A model generated the notes under the pieces. That model ran no database searches, was not told where the DNA came from, and saw only the letters and a program-made list of their open reading frames with translations. From Eunapius fragilis (Eukaryota > Porifera > Demospongiae > Spongillida > Spongillidae), in contig OY811983.1 in assembly GCA_963681505.1 (NCBI GenBank), forward strand, positions 2,710,615 to 2,774,614: a stretch of DNA of 64,000 nucleotides. The letters run 5' to 3'. Below, in pieces: positions 11,775-23,293 of the stretch (its first letter is position 1; every line of letters starts with the position of its first letter). A program made the translations under genes and the position numbers.

Positions 11775-13000
11775 TATACACTTTTCTGTCGTTTGATGTA
11801 CGAATTAGACAGAAAATGAGCTCCTATATGAATTTAGCTAAGCGTACCGAACCAATGAGTTGGTTGGGGTGCACGATCGAGGTACACTATCTATATGTCG
11901 TTGATGGGTGTTGATGGTGTGTATGCATAACTCAACCATGTGCATAGCTGTTGAGTGGTGTTGGAGATGCGTACGCATAGTTGGCCACGTGTAGATTGGT
12001 ATATAGTGTGGCTGGCGTTGGGAGGTACACAACCAATTATTTTCAACCTGTTCCAGGGTTGTTAACAACCTGTTCCGACCCTAATTATCAGGGTTGTTTT
12101 GACCCGGGCGGGCAATACCCTGGACCAGGGAAGAATTGATCGGGCCTGAACCAACCTGAATCACCTCTGTACCAGGACTGGTATGGCCATTCAAAACGTG
12201 GTCTCTATATGCTATAGCATAAAATTTATTGCTAGTTATTTATTGTTTTCATTTGTTGACAAAAAGCTTCATTGAATAAACAACATTACAAATACATCCA
12301 TACATCACTTATATTGCGGCATGTTCGGGAACACAACACCTACAGTGATGCCATTATTTGCCACTGTAAATCTAAGAATAAAGTTATAAACGACACTTTT
12401 GCACGCCTTACTTACGTGTGGAAGACGCTTGTTTCTGGCATTTTAACCAGTGAATGCCTCTGTTTTAACGTACACTGCAAGACTGATAGCTATATAGTGA
12501 AGGAATAGATAAGTTAAATATTATATATATATATATATACTTACCGTCTAGATGAAGTCCATTTCAATCCCTACAAAAACGAACAGTAGTTTACATACGT
12601 AACTTACGACTCCGGATCGTCTTGGTAACAAGTGAACAAGACATACATGTATGTATGTAACTTACGCTCGAAGTTGTCTTGGTAAATTGACACTGTAGGC
12701 TATACAGCTGAAATGCTAATTCAAACACGAGCAACAGTTATAAACAACTGGCATATGTAACTAACTTACGACTGGAGATGGCGTTGCTACTATTTACTTC
12801 ATTTAGCAAGCGCCACGTGCGTACGTTACGATTGCGGTAGGCTTGGTAAGCCCCAGGCTTATTTCTGTTAACTGAAATGCACACACGTACAACCATATAA
12901 GATACAGCTTTAACATATGAAGCTTACCCGGTACAGCTTTATACCCATTTTGGCTGCTCTAGTAATCCTTGCATAGACTTACCGCGCAAACAGAAAGACA
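11775..13000. other. Intergenic, no gene seen
   Basis: This stretch follows the inner end of inverted repeat A. It includes a TA run near 12,522-12,538 and, at 12,040-12,180, several short GG-(T/A)ACCAGG-like motifs (for example CTGTACCAGGACTGGTA). Similar motifs occur at 19,850-19,960, on the far side of the CACTA-type transposon. They may be subterminal repeats of that element, but I could not define its ends. Confidence 0.4.
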
Positions 13001-13514
13001 AGCTGGAAGAACTTACACATATGCAAGATCGGTCATTCGAATGGTGGTGAATGGGCGAATAACTCCTGTGTATACTTATGCTGCCGTCAACTTTCTACTT
13101 CCTCTCAGCCATTTTTGGTCACGCGAGCTCAGATTTGCCGGGCACGTGACATTGGTGAATTTTGATGAACATGAACAGATAATTCTTTCAATGTTGTCTC
13201 TAGACGGGCAGCATTGGACGAATGTGCTGCATTCTTCCCATAGGCCAGAGCTCATGCCATGGCCCAGTTTTCTTGGTGCTATGGGTTGGCACCCACTTGG
13301 CCAAATCAGTTCTGAATCTCACGGTGACCTGGCACCTGGGTCTTTCATTAGTGCTCCACAAGCTGGTAGCAAGCGTGGAAGTTGATGACCTACTTCAAGC
13401 CTGGTACCTAGATGCTCGCTTACAACATAGTTAGTACACATGTAAGTAGCACTTAACAATGAAAGGAATGCAACCAGATACAATTAATACATGAAGCTAA
13501 TACATCAAAAAAGG

Positions 13515-14225
13515 TCACAATGAGTTTTGCATGCAATACACATTATATGCAAAGCACTTATTTGTCCAATCATGGTGGTAAATACACTTATTCTGACTGA
13601 CTGGTTCACGTTCAATTGTGGTGGTGATGGTTTGATGTGAAAACCCACAAGACTGTCCACACTCATGCACTACTGAAACTGAATGTGAGACTTCTGTAGA
13701 GACAACAAATCTCAGGACATTTGTTGCTATGAATAAAGGACAGAGAAATCCATTCAATTGCGGCTCTGCTTGGCCTTGTGTGACCTCATCCATTTGCTGG
13801 ATGATACAAAGAGATTTGCAAAATGGATCGCCGCTGGTCTTAAAACATGCCACTAGCAGTCCTACATCCAACTAGAGGGCAGAACATTAACTGGGTACTT
13901 ATAGATACAAAACTCACTTCACTCAAAGTTGTCCTCTGTTGCCTAAGCCGAACAAAATTACCTACATTGATAAGCTGCCCATCATCAGACTCCACAGCAT
14001 TGCATTGAAGCACAGAAGTATTGTAGTCAATACCATGCATAGAGAAAATACATGAGAAGTTTGTTGCTTCACTTATAGAAATACATCCACTGCATAGCTG
14101 GATTTTGACATCCTTCAGCTTAATGGCAGATGTGCCACACTGTGGAGGTACATGTCATGCCATCTGATAATGCACAGCTCTCCGCCAACATACTTACGTA
14201 CGTACGTATATACATACATACATAC

Positions 14226-14256
<31 letters not shown>

Positions 14257-17200
14257 CATACATACATACATACATACATACATACATACACACATACATA
14301 CACACACACACACATACATACATACATACATACATACATACATACATACATACATACATACATACATACATACATACATACATACATGCATGCATACCTT
14401 ACGAAGAGTTCCATGTTTATAGATTTCCTTGCCTGAACAGCTGCGCATTGTTTCGCCATTAAGGAATGTTTGTACCATTGTAGAGCTAAAAAGCTTTTCT
14501 AGGTCATCACTGCATCTGTATCAAGAGCATGAGTCAACAACACTTATATTTATAACCTATATATAATGTTACAACTGTATCATACCTCTCAGAGTTGATC
14601 ATGCCTCCAGAATATGTAAAGTAGATACTGTTTAGAATAGCAAAACTGTGTGCTATGTCCTTGCTAGGTGCCATCTTATTACCATATACATTCTGGCTTC
14701 GGATCAACGAATTGTAAGTCTCACACCTGCAAATAAGAACGCTAGCTTTTGGTGGCACATCAATGTCTCACCTTTCTGTGTTGTATGATGATGGATGTCC
14801 AAATAACTCAATGTACTCTGGAAGATGCATCAGCAGATGTAGCTTAGGCTTTTTCCTGTGGCTAGGGCAATTGCGTTGCACAGTTTGCACAAATGAGCAG
14901 CAAGCATCTCGATACTCATTAATCCTCTCGAGGTAGAGTTTGTCACAGTATACCAATTTGAATAGCTGTGTGATCAAGCATGTACTCAAATAGGTAAATG
15001 TACTATTAACAATTATATACCTTGGACAATGCAAACCACACTTCTGTTTCTGAAGCAGTCAGGTATGGGGCAAGAACAAAATTTGATAGCTGTGCTACCA
15101 CTTTGAAATCTCTTCCCACAAAAGAACGGTAGTAGCGACTTATGTCACGTGACAACCTGTGGCTAAAACCAGAGAAGTTAAATGCTGTTATACGTGCAGC
15201 TATCTCAGATCTCTCTCTCTTGGATAGGCGCCCCATAACATCCCTCAAAAAGTACTTGTATGCTCCAAGTAGAAAGGTATGGAGGGCTTCTAATGGAGTG
15301 TTCCTAAAACCAAATATACAACTGTTAATACTGTCAGCTAGATTTAAAATCATACCGATGCAAATCCAAATCCAATTTAAGTAGAGAATTGTCAACTTCT
15401 GTTATCCCATACAAATTACGAGTGTGCTTCTTCTCAGTTTCTGTTAAACATTGCTGTATTGATTGAATCTGTTGTAGTGTCTGTGCCTTAGTTCTGTATT
15501 CAGCAATGGTATCCAAACCTGTGGCAGAGTTAGCCTGAAAGAAAAAAATAAGCCAGAGGGAAATCATGTGTACTAAGCATACCATGCACACTCTGCAGAA
15601 CAAAGACGCACTGCTTCCTAAGTGACTGCAAATCTCTGAGGCTCTGGGGTTATCGCTCAGGATACATAGCACAGATGGAACAACTATAACGTCACATTTG
15701 AAATATGCATCATAAACTACCATCCCTTTATTTTGAAGATGAAGCAACTCTTCAACCATTGGTGCAGCCATTTCAATAGCTGAAACTTTGTTGGATGAAC
15801 AAATGTAATGAATATTTTGAAGTTTGCTGTTCTCCTCATTTGGTAAACCACCCAACCTAAATGACCATGAGTCAAATTTATTCCATATCTTAGACCGATT
15901 TCCACTTGTATCGTCAGAGAATAAAATGAGTGGAATCATGTACACTGGCTTGCCCTGAGAGCACTCTTTAAACTTGTGGGGAGTGCAGTACTCTTGATAC
16001 TCCTACAAACAATTTTGTTTCCTAGCTTGAGTAAGTGCAACACTAAATAAACTGCATGAATTACCTGGACTGTTAATTCCAGGAGTACTGCTGCATTCTC
16101 TGTTTGCCTGTACAAGCCAGAAATCCATAGTGCTGCATTTGGCAAAACTTGAAGGATGTTAGGGCTGAAGATGGAATACATATCTCCAACAATGTAACAG
16201 CCTGGCTTCTCAACATCAGGATGTTTGCTCAGCAGTTGTACTTTCACAGATACATCATCAATGCCTTCCTAAGAAAGGGATTTGCATACATGTATGTTGA
16301 AATGTGTCATAGTAAGTACCTGGCAAACAAACTGAACAACATGACCAATGGCTGGAATGCCAACAATTTGAAACTGTACAAAGTCACCAAGAAAGACATT
16401 TCCAATTGAGGACACACACATCGGAGACTGTAATATTGGATTATTTCTCCATTCTAAACCGTGATACATCTCCCTGGGCAGGAACAAAGTTTATAATGAA
16501 ATGTTTCAATAAATATAAAATGGCATACTTGATCTCTCCTTTCGGTATCACTGGGTAGCGCTTCAGTTGCTTGGCAATACAATGTGTACCCATACATTGC
16601 CACAGCTGATCTTGAATTGTGTTAACATAAAATGGAATGCCTTCCTTTGTGTAGCACTGCAATTTGAATTACAAATATGTATCCATTGACCCAATTATAT
16701 GCGCACACTCACCTTTTTAGGAGGAGTGTAAGAAGGCAGGAGAAAATTTTTAACAGCTGTCATACTTGGAAGTGTTGGGTTCGTTTCTTTTAGAATACTG
16801 AATACAAACTTCAGGTTCTTCTCTCCCTAATGGTATACATGCATTTGTATATACACGTTAATGGTTTAGTTACATACAATCTAAATGAACAACCATTGGA
16901 TGAGGACTGTGTGTAAGAAGATATGCTTGAGCATATGTTCGAGAAGCAAATGGGAAATAATTTCCAGCTTCATTTGCGGTGGTGCTGAAATCTGATTCAA
17001 AATCTGTAATGGATGCATGAATATCCATCAGTGTAGCTTGTACATGCATACATGCATGTTTGCAATTAACTTACCACTGGTTTCATATTCATTGCCGCAC
17101 TGGGTAAGTCATTTGTATAAAAGTATGCACGGACTTATGATATTGACCATTCATGCACATGCACTTTATTACTTACTGAATCTTCATCGGCACTTGAGGC

Positions 17201-17479
17201 AGAGCTACAGGAAGTGGAGCCCCTCCCCTCAATTGCACACACATCAGGGACTACTTCAATGGAGCTTTCGTGTTCAGTAGTGCTCACAATGGAGCTTTCG
17301 CATTGTCCAGTTTCCGTTGCTACATCTGACTCTGTTCGTGTGGCTGCTTGAAAAGCAGCGAAATCAGCAGCGTTTTTCAGCCTGCGAAGATGATTTCTGG
17401 AAAGTAAGTGGCGTTCATATTTTGAACTAAAAAAGAACTCTTTCTTGCACGGTTTGCAAAAGAACTGAGTACATGACAT
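13515..17479 (-). CDS. CACTA-type (Plavaka/tnp2-like) transposase, multi-exon
   Basis: About 15 short exons lie on the minus strand. The start (MSCTQFFCKPC) is at 17,479-17,477, directly before a C2H2 finger (CKPC, then HLLSRNH). Further exons lie near 17,004-16,880 (NYFPFASRTYAQAYLL), 16,828-16,713, 16,660-16,530, 16,470-16,320, 16,268-16,065, 16,002-15,585, 15,536-15,355, 15,304-15,022, 14,967-14,772 and 14,727-14,588, then C-terminal exons to a stop at about 13,515. Diagnostic motifs are SDDTSGNRSKIWNK (first catalytic Asp), LSDNPRASEICSHLG followed by the FCRVC finger, DLHRNTPLEALHTFLLG, the KLHLLMHLPEYIELFG block and CETYNSLIRSQ (candidate catalytic Glu). This order matches the transposase family common in basidiomycete Plavaka elements and in plant tnp2. 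Introns are 50-100 bases with GT-AG ends. A CATA microsatellite sits between C-terminal exons at 14,206-14,395. No internal stop was seen in the core exons, so the gene may be intact. The exact C-terminal exons are uncertain. Confidence 0.75.
14206..14395. repeat. CATA tetranucleotide microsatellite
   Basis: About 45 CATA units, with a short CACA interruption, lie in what should be an intron of the transposase gene. The tyrosine/isoleucine/histidine frames across it are repeat products. Confidence 0.9.
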
Positions 17480-17531
17480 CCTTGTTTTCTTCGTCACGTG
17501 CGCACTGTATAAACAATACAAATCAAAGCAA
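17480..17531. promoter_or_regulatory. Short divergent intergenic region, likely bidirectional promoter
   Basis: Only 52 bases separate the minus-strand transposase ATG (17,477-17,479) from the plus-strand accessory ATG (17,532). It contains TTCGTCACGTGCGCACTG, with a CACGTG E-box and GCGCAC, and no clear TATA box. Shared control of the two transposon genes is inferred from the head-to-head layout. Confidence 0.45.
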
Positions 17532-18665
17532 ATGTCGCGGCAATTGTGGCCACCGCCTCGTTTGTCTACCACCCAATCCTCCCGCAATCGAGCTCTGAAC
17601 CCATTTCTGGCAACATCTTTGCCATCTTCATTGTCTAATAGCTCATCAGCTGATGCAGCAAGTGCAGGAACGTCCGCAGCACCATCAGGACATTCCTACC
17701 TGAATTCTTCTGTGGCAGGAACGTCCGCAGCACTGTCAGGACCTTCCCACCTAAATTCTTCTGTGGCAGGACCATCTCATCCTCCACCAGATTGTAACGT
17801 AATCAGTAGTTCAGAAATAGCTGCGCGCTTCTCCTCGATGGAGGGTCAACTGGGGAAAGTTCTTGCCGAACTTGAGGATATTAAGAAATCGTTGGCGAAA
17901 AAGAACTTCCTACAAAAGGGAAGCCCCAAAGAGGTAACCGCAGAATACATCATTACATTATGTTTATACTGATGCATGTATAGCTGGCATTGAGAAATGC
18001 AGTATCAAACCTTTTCTGCGAAACTGTTTCCAGGTTTCCGGCTGAAGAAAGTATCAATGTTAGCTACTACTTTGAATGCATGCATGCATGCTACAGAATT
18101 GCATTGCAGGCTATCATTGCGAACATACTAGGCCATGAAATTGTCTCTCACAGCAAAAAATATGAGACTGCACTTCGTTACTGCAAATCTAAACTGACAG
18201 ACTTACGAAGTGAAGAAAGACGAAAGGTTATCAGAAAATCATATTGAACTAGAATCTTGCAGTTTATCACATTTTATAAACTCAGGTGCTGAGAAATCCG
18301 CCTCATAAGAAGTGTGCTGTGCTAGCTACAAAAGAGTTAGCAAAGCGTATAGTTAAGAGCATTCATGCTGACAGCACAGTAACTGAACAGTATGAAAAGC
18401 ACTTGGCACTGTTCGTAAGTCATGCATGCAGATATACTGAAAAAAGCATCAATGCATGCATGTTAACAAGGCAGTATATTCATTCATAGCGAAAGTTTGT
18501 TCGATGCTGCCGCGATGTCAGCAAGGTAAAGCATTGTGAGTTCACCAAATGGATTGAGGAATATTACCCCACCTTAAATGATGAGGAGTGGAGTGGTATT
18601 ATAGACGAAGACCATGGCATCGATTATCAGCATCGTGAGGATGTCACTGAAGCAGAGCTTGGCTG
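17532..18665 (+). CDS. Accessory protein of the CACTA-type element, unknown family
   Basis: Four or five exons with good splice sites. Exon 1 (17,532-17,931, donor GTAACC) encodes a Ser/Ala/Pro-rich stretch with two near-identical repeats around NSSVAGTSAALSGPSH, then a helical segment (FSSMEGQLGKVLAELEDIKK). Exon 2 (about 17,982-18,228) is charged and helical (FPAEESINVSYYFECM). Exon 3 (about 18,286-18,413) contains KKCAVLATKELAKRIVK. Later exons run from 18,490 to the TGA near 18,665 and are acidic (DEDHGIDYQHREDVTEAEL). I do not recognise the family. Position, divergence from the transposase and similar gene texture argue for an element-encoded partner such as a DNA-binding or regulatory subunit. 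Confidence 0.55.
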
Positions 18666-18669
18666 AGTG

Positions 18670-19930
18670 AAGACACTACTAATCTAGTGCTGAAAATAAT
18701 ATGGGTGCATTATTCCATAAAATCAATGTGTATCACATGCATTTTTGCAGTATAACATGCTTTTGATCATGATCTGTAACTAATTGAAGAAGATTCGGGG
18801 ATATCAGCAGCTTGTAATGGTGATGCTCTGATTTAGACACTGTGTGCATGCATGTCCTGTGCACCAGGACAGACCATACACTTCCTGCATAGGTCACTGT
18901 ATATGTATGTTGTACCTGCAACTTACTCTGTACCTGGTCATGCACGAAACAATATCATATATAAGAGTATCAGTATCTGATGCATTTTAACTAGTTTACA
19001 TGCAGGTTAAGTACAAATTAAAGCAACTCCACTCAGCCAGGTAAGGAAATACTTCACTTAGCATCATGCATCACTACAACTGAACAGCAAAAAGGCGTGG
19101 GGATACAGCATGCTCTGAGTTTTTGTTTCATGTTTGTGTACAGTATACGTGTCTTATAATAATACTGAATTATAATATCAATTGTATAACAGCAATAAAA
19201 ATAAGTACACATATATACACCACTTTAAAATACTAAATTGTCTTCGCTGATGTTTAGCCTGCCAACTGAATATTTCAGCTAGCCAAGACTTGATTCTTGT
19301 GGCAGGAAGAAGTTGGCAATGTGAGGTGGGAGAAGATGGCGTGAGCTTTGCAAAATAAATCATATAAAGGGACATGATAGAAACGGTGAAATTTATTGCC
19401 TATAATGCAAAAAAGAATAATTACATATCAGCAGTGGTACTGCGGCGCCGGCACCTGCATGATGGTTACCTAGATGCATGGTTACGTTCCCAGACTAGGC
19501 TTGACCAAGAATGCAGTGACATTCTGAAGTTGAAATGCCAGTCCGTTAGACCATTATCAGATACACCAAGCTGTGTTATTCGCGTACCTACGATTGGCTC
19601 TCGTTCAGACTTCACTGGTTTATTCACGTAGCTATATGGAAAGTGCCTAAATCTCGAGTGGTTTCATGAACGCCAACGTGACACTAAAACCTGGGTCCAT
19701 TTTACATAAGAATGCATAGTTCAACCAGCGCACTAAACTTAAACGCAAACAGCATTGGAACAGGCCTGTTTTTCGCGATAAATACAAGGAAGTAATAGGT
19801 TTCCTAATTAACATCTGATTAGTGCGTATAATTTTCTAAGTAAACAATACGGTCAGAATTACAACCCTCGATCGGTACAGGGCCGTACTCCTATACCAGT
19901 ACTGGTACAGGACAATCAGGACTGTTACAC
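18670..19930. other. Right flank of the CACTA-type element, no gene seen
   Basis: One frame of 85 residues at 19,374-19,631 lacks recognisable motifs and codon bias. Repeated CTGGTAC(C)AGG-like motifs lie at 19,880-19,960. Confidence 0.45.
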
Positions 19931-20014
19931 GCTATGCAGGACTGGTTCCGGACTGGAGGGAATTGGTCGTGTAGTCAATCTAGGCGTCTGTACGTGTGCA
20001 CTGCTGCTGTCGAA

Positions 20015-20659
20015 ATGTCTTCAGAAGAAACTGGCCAGACCCAGGCGGAAGCTATCCTCACCCAGATGTCGGGGTTTATGGCAGGGCTAAGAGAATTTAA
20101 AGCAGAAATTGCTGTGCAGCAGGACGAGCTCGTCCGTTTGACTGCGAAACGCTCCAGGCAAGATCGACCCTACGCCTTTCGACGTACGGGCAATGCCGCG
20201 CAATACAGCTTTGTGGAGGAAGTTATAGAGCACGTCAGGGAAGCATTCTGGCAGTTAGAGAAGGTAGATGGACCGAAGGCGGAAGAGGCAGCTAAGGAAC
20301 TGAAGGAGGCGGAAGCTCTCCTTACTCGCCGGATGAGGATCATTAAAATTGCAGACAGATCGGACCACGGTTGGAATATGATCGCAGAATACGAAAACGA
20401 TCAACTCGCTATTGACTCGGACGATGAGAAAAGGCTTGTAAGGGCTGAATAAGAGGCGGAGAGGAAGGCAGCAAGAAAGAAACCTAAGCTGCCAGCGCCC
20501 GCCGCCGCAGGTGATGTTGTCCCACCGGTACGCAGGTTCGGCGCAGCTCCTCCAGTTCCAGCGAAGATAGGCCCTTGTTTCGGCTGCGGGGAGTTCGGCC
20601 ATTTGAGGCGATATTGCTCGAAGCCGGCTGCACCGACGAGCTCGGCATCGGTTGTGTAA
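20015..20659 (+). pseudogene. Gag-like retrocopy with CCHC zinc knuckle and poly(A) tail
   Basis: The frame opens at 20,015 (MSSEETGQTQAEA) and encodes a coiled, charged protein (motifs GFMAGLREFKAEI and YAFRRTGNAAQYSF). It hits a TAA at 20,450-20,452 and continues in the same frame to a TAA at 20,657. The distal part has an A/P-rich linker and then CFGCGEFGHLRRYC, a perfect C-x2-C-x4-H-x4-C knuckle typical of retroelement Gag. No reverse transcriptase follows. The copy is intronless and ends in A25 at 20,696-20,720, so it looks retroposed. The single stop may be inactivating or suppressible. The source element was not identified. Confidence 0.65.
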
Positions 20660-20695
20660 GGAAATAATGGTTGCTTGAATATGATTTTAAATTAC

Positions 20696-20720
20696 AAAAA
20701 AAAAAAAAAAAAAAAAAAAA
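20696..20720 (+). other. Poly(A) tract, 3' end of the retrocopy
   Basis: Twenty-five uninterrupted A's lie 37 bases past the stop codon, as expected for an integrated polyadenylated RNA. I found no convincing target-site duplication. Confidence 0.75.
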
Positions 20721-21601
20721 GTTTGATCATGTGCCTGTTGGGTGGTTGGCCGCGTGTTGGCCTGCATGCATGCTGTTAGGTAGCTACGTATTGGTAGTTT
20801 TTACGGGCCGCCGTCATTAAAAAAACGCGACCCGCTTCTAACAAGACTCCCGACGAGCGGATGGCTTACCTTGTTATCGTCGTCGTACAAGAAGGCAACA
20901 ACAAGCAGTTTCGTGTTTGTTTGATGTCACAAAACCGCGTGGTTGTAGAGAACAAAACAATTTTCGAATCTCGTACCCAGTCTCACGTATTTCTCGTTCT
21001 TCTTCTTCTTGTTCTTGTTCTTGACCACGCATAACTCGGGATAGGAACACTTTTAAGAAATGAAAATTGCACCAATGGCTTCAGAATTCGTTGGCATTCT
21101 CGCTTCTGTGGTCAAAACGTCTCTAGGCTACATGACATATATCGGTGGTTGTGTTAGCAAATCACGTATAGTTAAGCTTACTGCACTGACAAGACTCGGA
21201 TAGGTCCTACTTCGCTCTTTATACGAAGTACTAGCAGTATACATCATGTAATCAAATGTGTATGGTCTGGGCACTACACGTAGTGGTAATTAACTGTGGC
21301 GGTTATAGTAACGTGAACGTGCGTACTATAATCATTCTTGTTATTCCATCGTTGTAAGTTTGACGCTCTTTGTAACTTAGTGAAGTAGTTTTTTTTTTTT
21401 TCAAAATGCCTTCACGTGCAAGGTACAGATCCTGAAAAAAGACAGTGATATTGCCATAGTCCTGAACGTGCATCTCGCTCGGCGAAAAGAGTTAAGGTCA
21501 CTCAAAGGTATGTCGTACCTTTACAACCTCCCTCTCATATCACGATGGATTACTTAACATGCTTTATGGCTCATAATCGGGTATGAATAAAAATCAATGA
21601 A
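20721..21601. other. Intergenic, no gene seen
   Basis: A TTCTTCTTCTTG-rich stretch near 21,000 and a T12 run near 21,391 are present. No exon is supported. Confidence 0.5.
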
Positions 21602-21894
21602 ACAAGTAAATAAAAAACATTCTCTATGAGAAAGTTGGTGGTATATAGGATTTGAAGGCAATGGTGGTGTAAAAAGGAAGGAAACAAGGGTCTAATAATA
21701 AGGGAAAATGGAATAGTCCTATATTTAGCACATTTCTATATGTAGGATATAGTATGTTGTTCGAGTGCTAAATATAGGACTATTCCATTTTCCCTTATTA
21801 TTAGACCCTTGTTTCCTTCCTTTTTACACCACCATTGCCTTCAAATCCTATATACCACCAACTTTCTCATAGAGAATGTTTTTTATTTACTTGT
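21602..21894. mobile_element. Hairpin MITE, copy 2
   Basis: This 293-bp palindrome has ends ACAAGTAAATAAAAAAC and complement. The arms (21,602-21,733 and 21,768-21,894) are virtually identical to each other. Left flank is GAA, right flank ATA, so no duplication is visible. It directly abuts an AACACCCC-rich MITE, which may have replaced the right flank. Confidence 0.85.
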
Positions 21895-21896
21895 AT

Positions 21897-22113
21897 ATAC
21901 TGGGGTGTAATGCGGTAAATCAGTGTTATGATAGCACACCTTTATTATGTCTTAACACCCCATTATTGCATGGTGGGGTACGTACGTTGCTAACACCCTA
22001 CCGTACTTTGCCTACACTCATAGATGTAAGCAGAACACCCTTGTGTGTTACCAAAACACCCCCTGGGCTGTAACACCCCTGAGCTGTAACACCCCTCGGG
22101 CCTTTTTTTTAAC
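21897..22113. mobile_element. AACACCCC-rich MITE, plus-orientation copy
   Basis: It begins ACTGGGGTGTAATGCGGTAA and ends GGCCTTTTTTTTAAC. The same element, inverted, lies at 45,937-46,150 with the full AACAGTG end. Inside are about ten AACACCC or GGGTGTT motifs spaced 15-25 bases. It is non-coding. Confidence 0.7.
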
Positions 22114-22361
22114 CCAATAAAGAAATTGATTTGGTTGACAAACTGAGCTATGAATAACTGATATTGGTTTGGACCCGTTCTGAACCGTCGCATACATTGG
22201 TCCAACACTAAGGATGTTTGCTACATTTTTTAAGCATCTAGGAACTGTGGGCATAGCGTATGAGTTGCATGTTGTGTCATTTTTGATTTTTGATTCAATT
22301 CGTGTATAGTCATGGTATTATATTCTCTGAGTTTGGTGAGAGCTGAGACTTGATGCGTTGC
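22114..22361. repeat. Repeat fragment shared with 3,735-3,790
   Basis: The CCCAATAAAGAAATTGATTT segment and following bases (to GAATAACTGAT) match 3,735-3,785. Both abut an AACACC MITE, so this is older sequence into which the MITE inserted. Confidence 0.6.
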
Positions 22362-22581
22362 GTACCTACCATGTCCTAAGCATCGCCGTTAGAAAGGCCA
22401 TCTCGACAACCGTGGACCAACCTCATAGTCATCAAACGCACGCATAAGCCGCCCGCCGCTATTGGAATGTTAACTTATTCATTGTAAAATGTGCGGCTGA
22501 GGAATGTGCGGCTAACTTAAACGGGGTTTTCGCGACAACCTATCATACTATCGTGTGTGTATGTGTGCGTGTGTGTGTGTG

Positions 22582-22632
<51 letters not shown>

Positions 22633-22803
22633 GCGTGTGCGTGTGCGTGTGCGCGCAACCATGCATCCGCGCGTGGGAGTCTGCCTTTATATTTGTAAGC
22701 CGCATATAGTATCATTGCACTACCTTAATGCTAACATGCACAGCAATCATTTATAGTCCAAAACTATACATGCGCAAACCAGCTTCAGCCTCGCACGGGT
22801 TAT

Positions 22804-23271
22804 TTAGAAGCTGGTAGCCGCTTTATAGATGAAATAGATATACTTTCCGCCCGCCCCTTCGTTGAGATCATTATTGATCTTATTCCAGTCAGGAGGAGAT
22901 GGGACAGGAAGGCTGTCTCCATAGATGACATTTATATCTGTAATTGGAGGTCCAAGGCTTTTTTCTGTTGTGTACATCAAGTAGATGTACTGCCCTTTAG
23001 CTCCCTTGTTCAGGTCCACATTAATGAGTTGGTACCCATAAGGCACATTGGCCTGAGGTGTGGAAGTGGACGACACGAGAAGAGCTGTTATCGGATCGCC
23101 GAAACGCCGATCGCGAGAATAGCACAGGTAGACGAAGTCTCCTCGCGCTCCCATGTTAAGGTCCACGTTGAGTCTATCATATCCAGTTTGACACTGCGGG
23201 GTATAAGGATCTGAACCGAAGATGACATTTAGCGCAGTGATTGCAGCTGCCATCGCTGAAAATACGGCCAT
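22804..23271 (-). CDS. MABP-type beta-prism protein, left copy
   Basis: An intronless 155-residue protein whose start (MAVFSAMAAA) is the only plausible one. It consists of three homologous repeats, each an IT-x-(L/I)-x-V strand, a G-Y/W-x-x-(L/I)N turn, then (V/N)DLN-x-GA-x-G-x-(Y/F)(I/V)Y(L/F): DLNMGARGDFVYLCY (37-51), DLNKGAKGQYIYLMY (86-100) and DLNEGAGGKYIYFIY (135-149). This is the signature of the MABP domain, a three-fold beta-prism that binds acidic membranes in MVB12 subunits and occurs in secreted or membrane-attack proteins. There is no clear signal peptide or transmembrane segment, so it is a free-standing soluble domain. Residue 103 is Glu here and Asp in the other copy. The role in this organism is unknown; membrane or glycan binding is inference. 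Confidence 0.75.
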   Translation of the reverse strand: MAVFSAMAAAITALNVIFGSDPYTPQCQTGYDRLNVDLNMGARGDFVYLCYSRDRRFGDPITALLVSSTSTPQANVPYGYQLINVDLNKGAKGQYIYLMYTTEKSLGPPITDINVIYGDSLPVPSPPDWNKINNDLNEGAGGKYIYFIYKAATSF

Positions 23272-23293
23272 TCTGTTATATAGCCTATAGGTG

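Noticed and set aside
12969-13385. 138-residue plus-strand frame downstream of the transposase
   Set aside because: No domain or convincing start context; it may overlap untranslated sequence of the minus-strand transposase.
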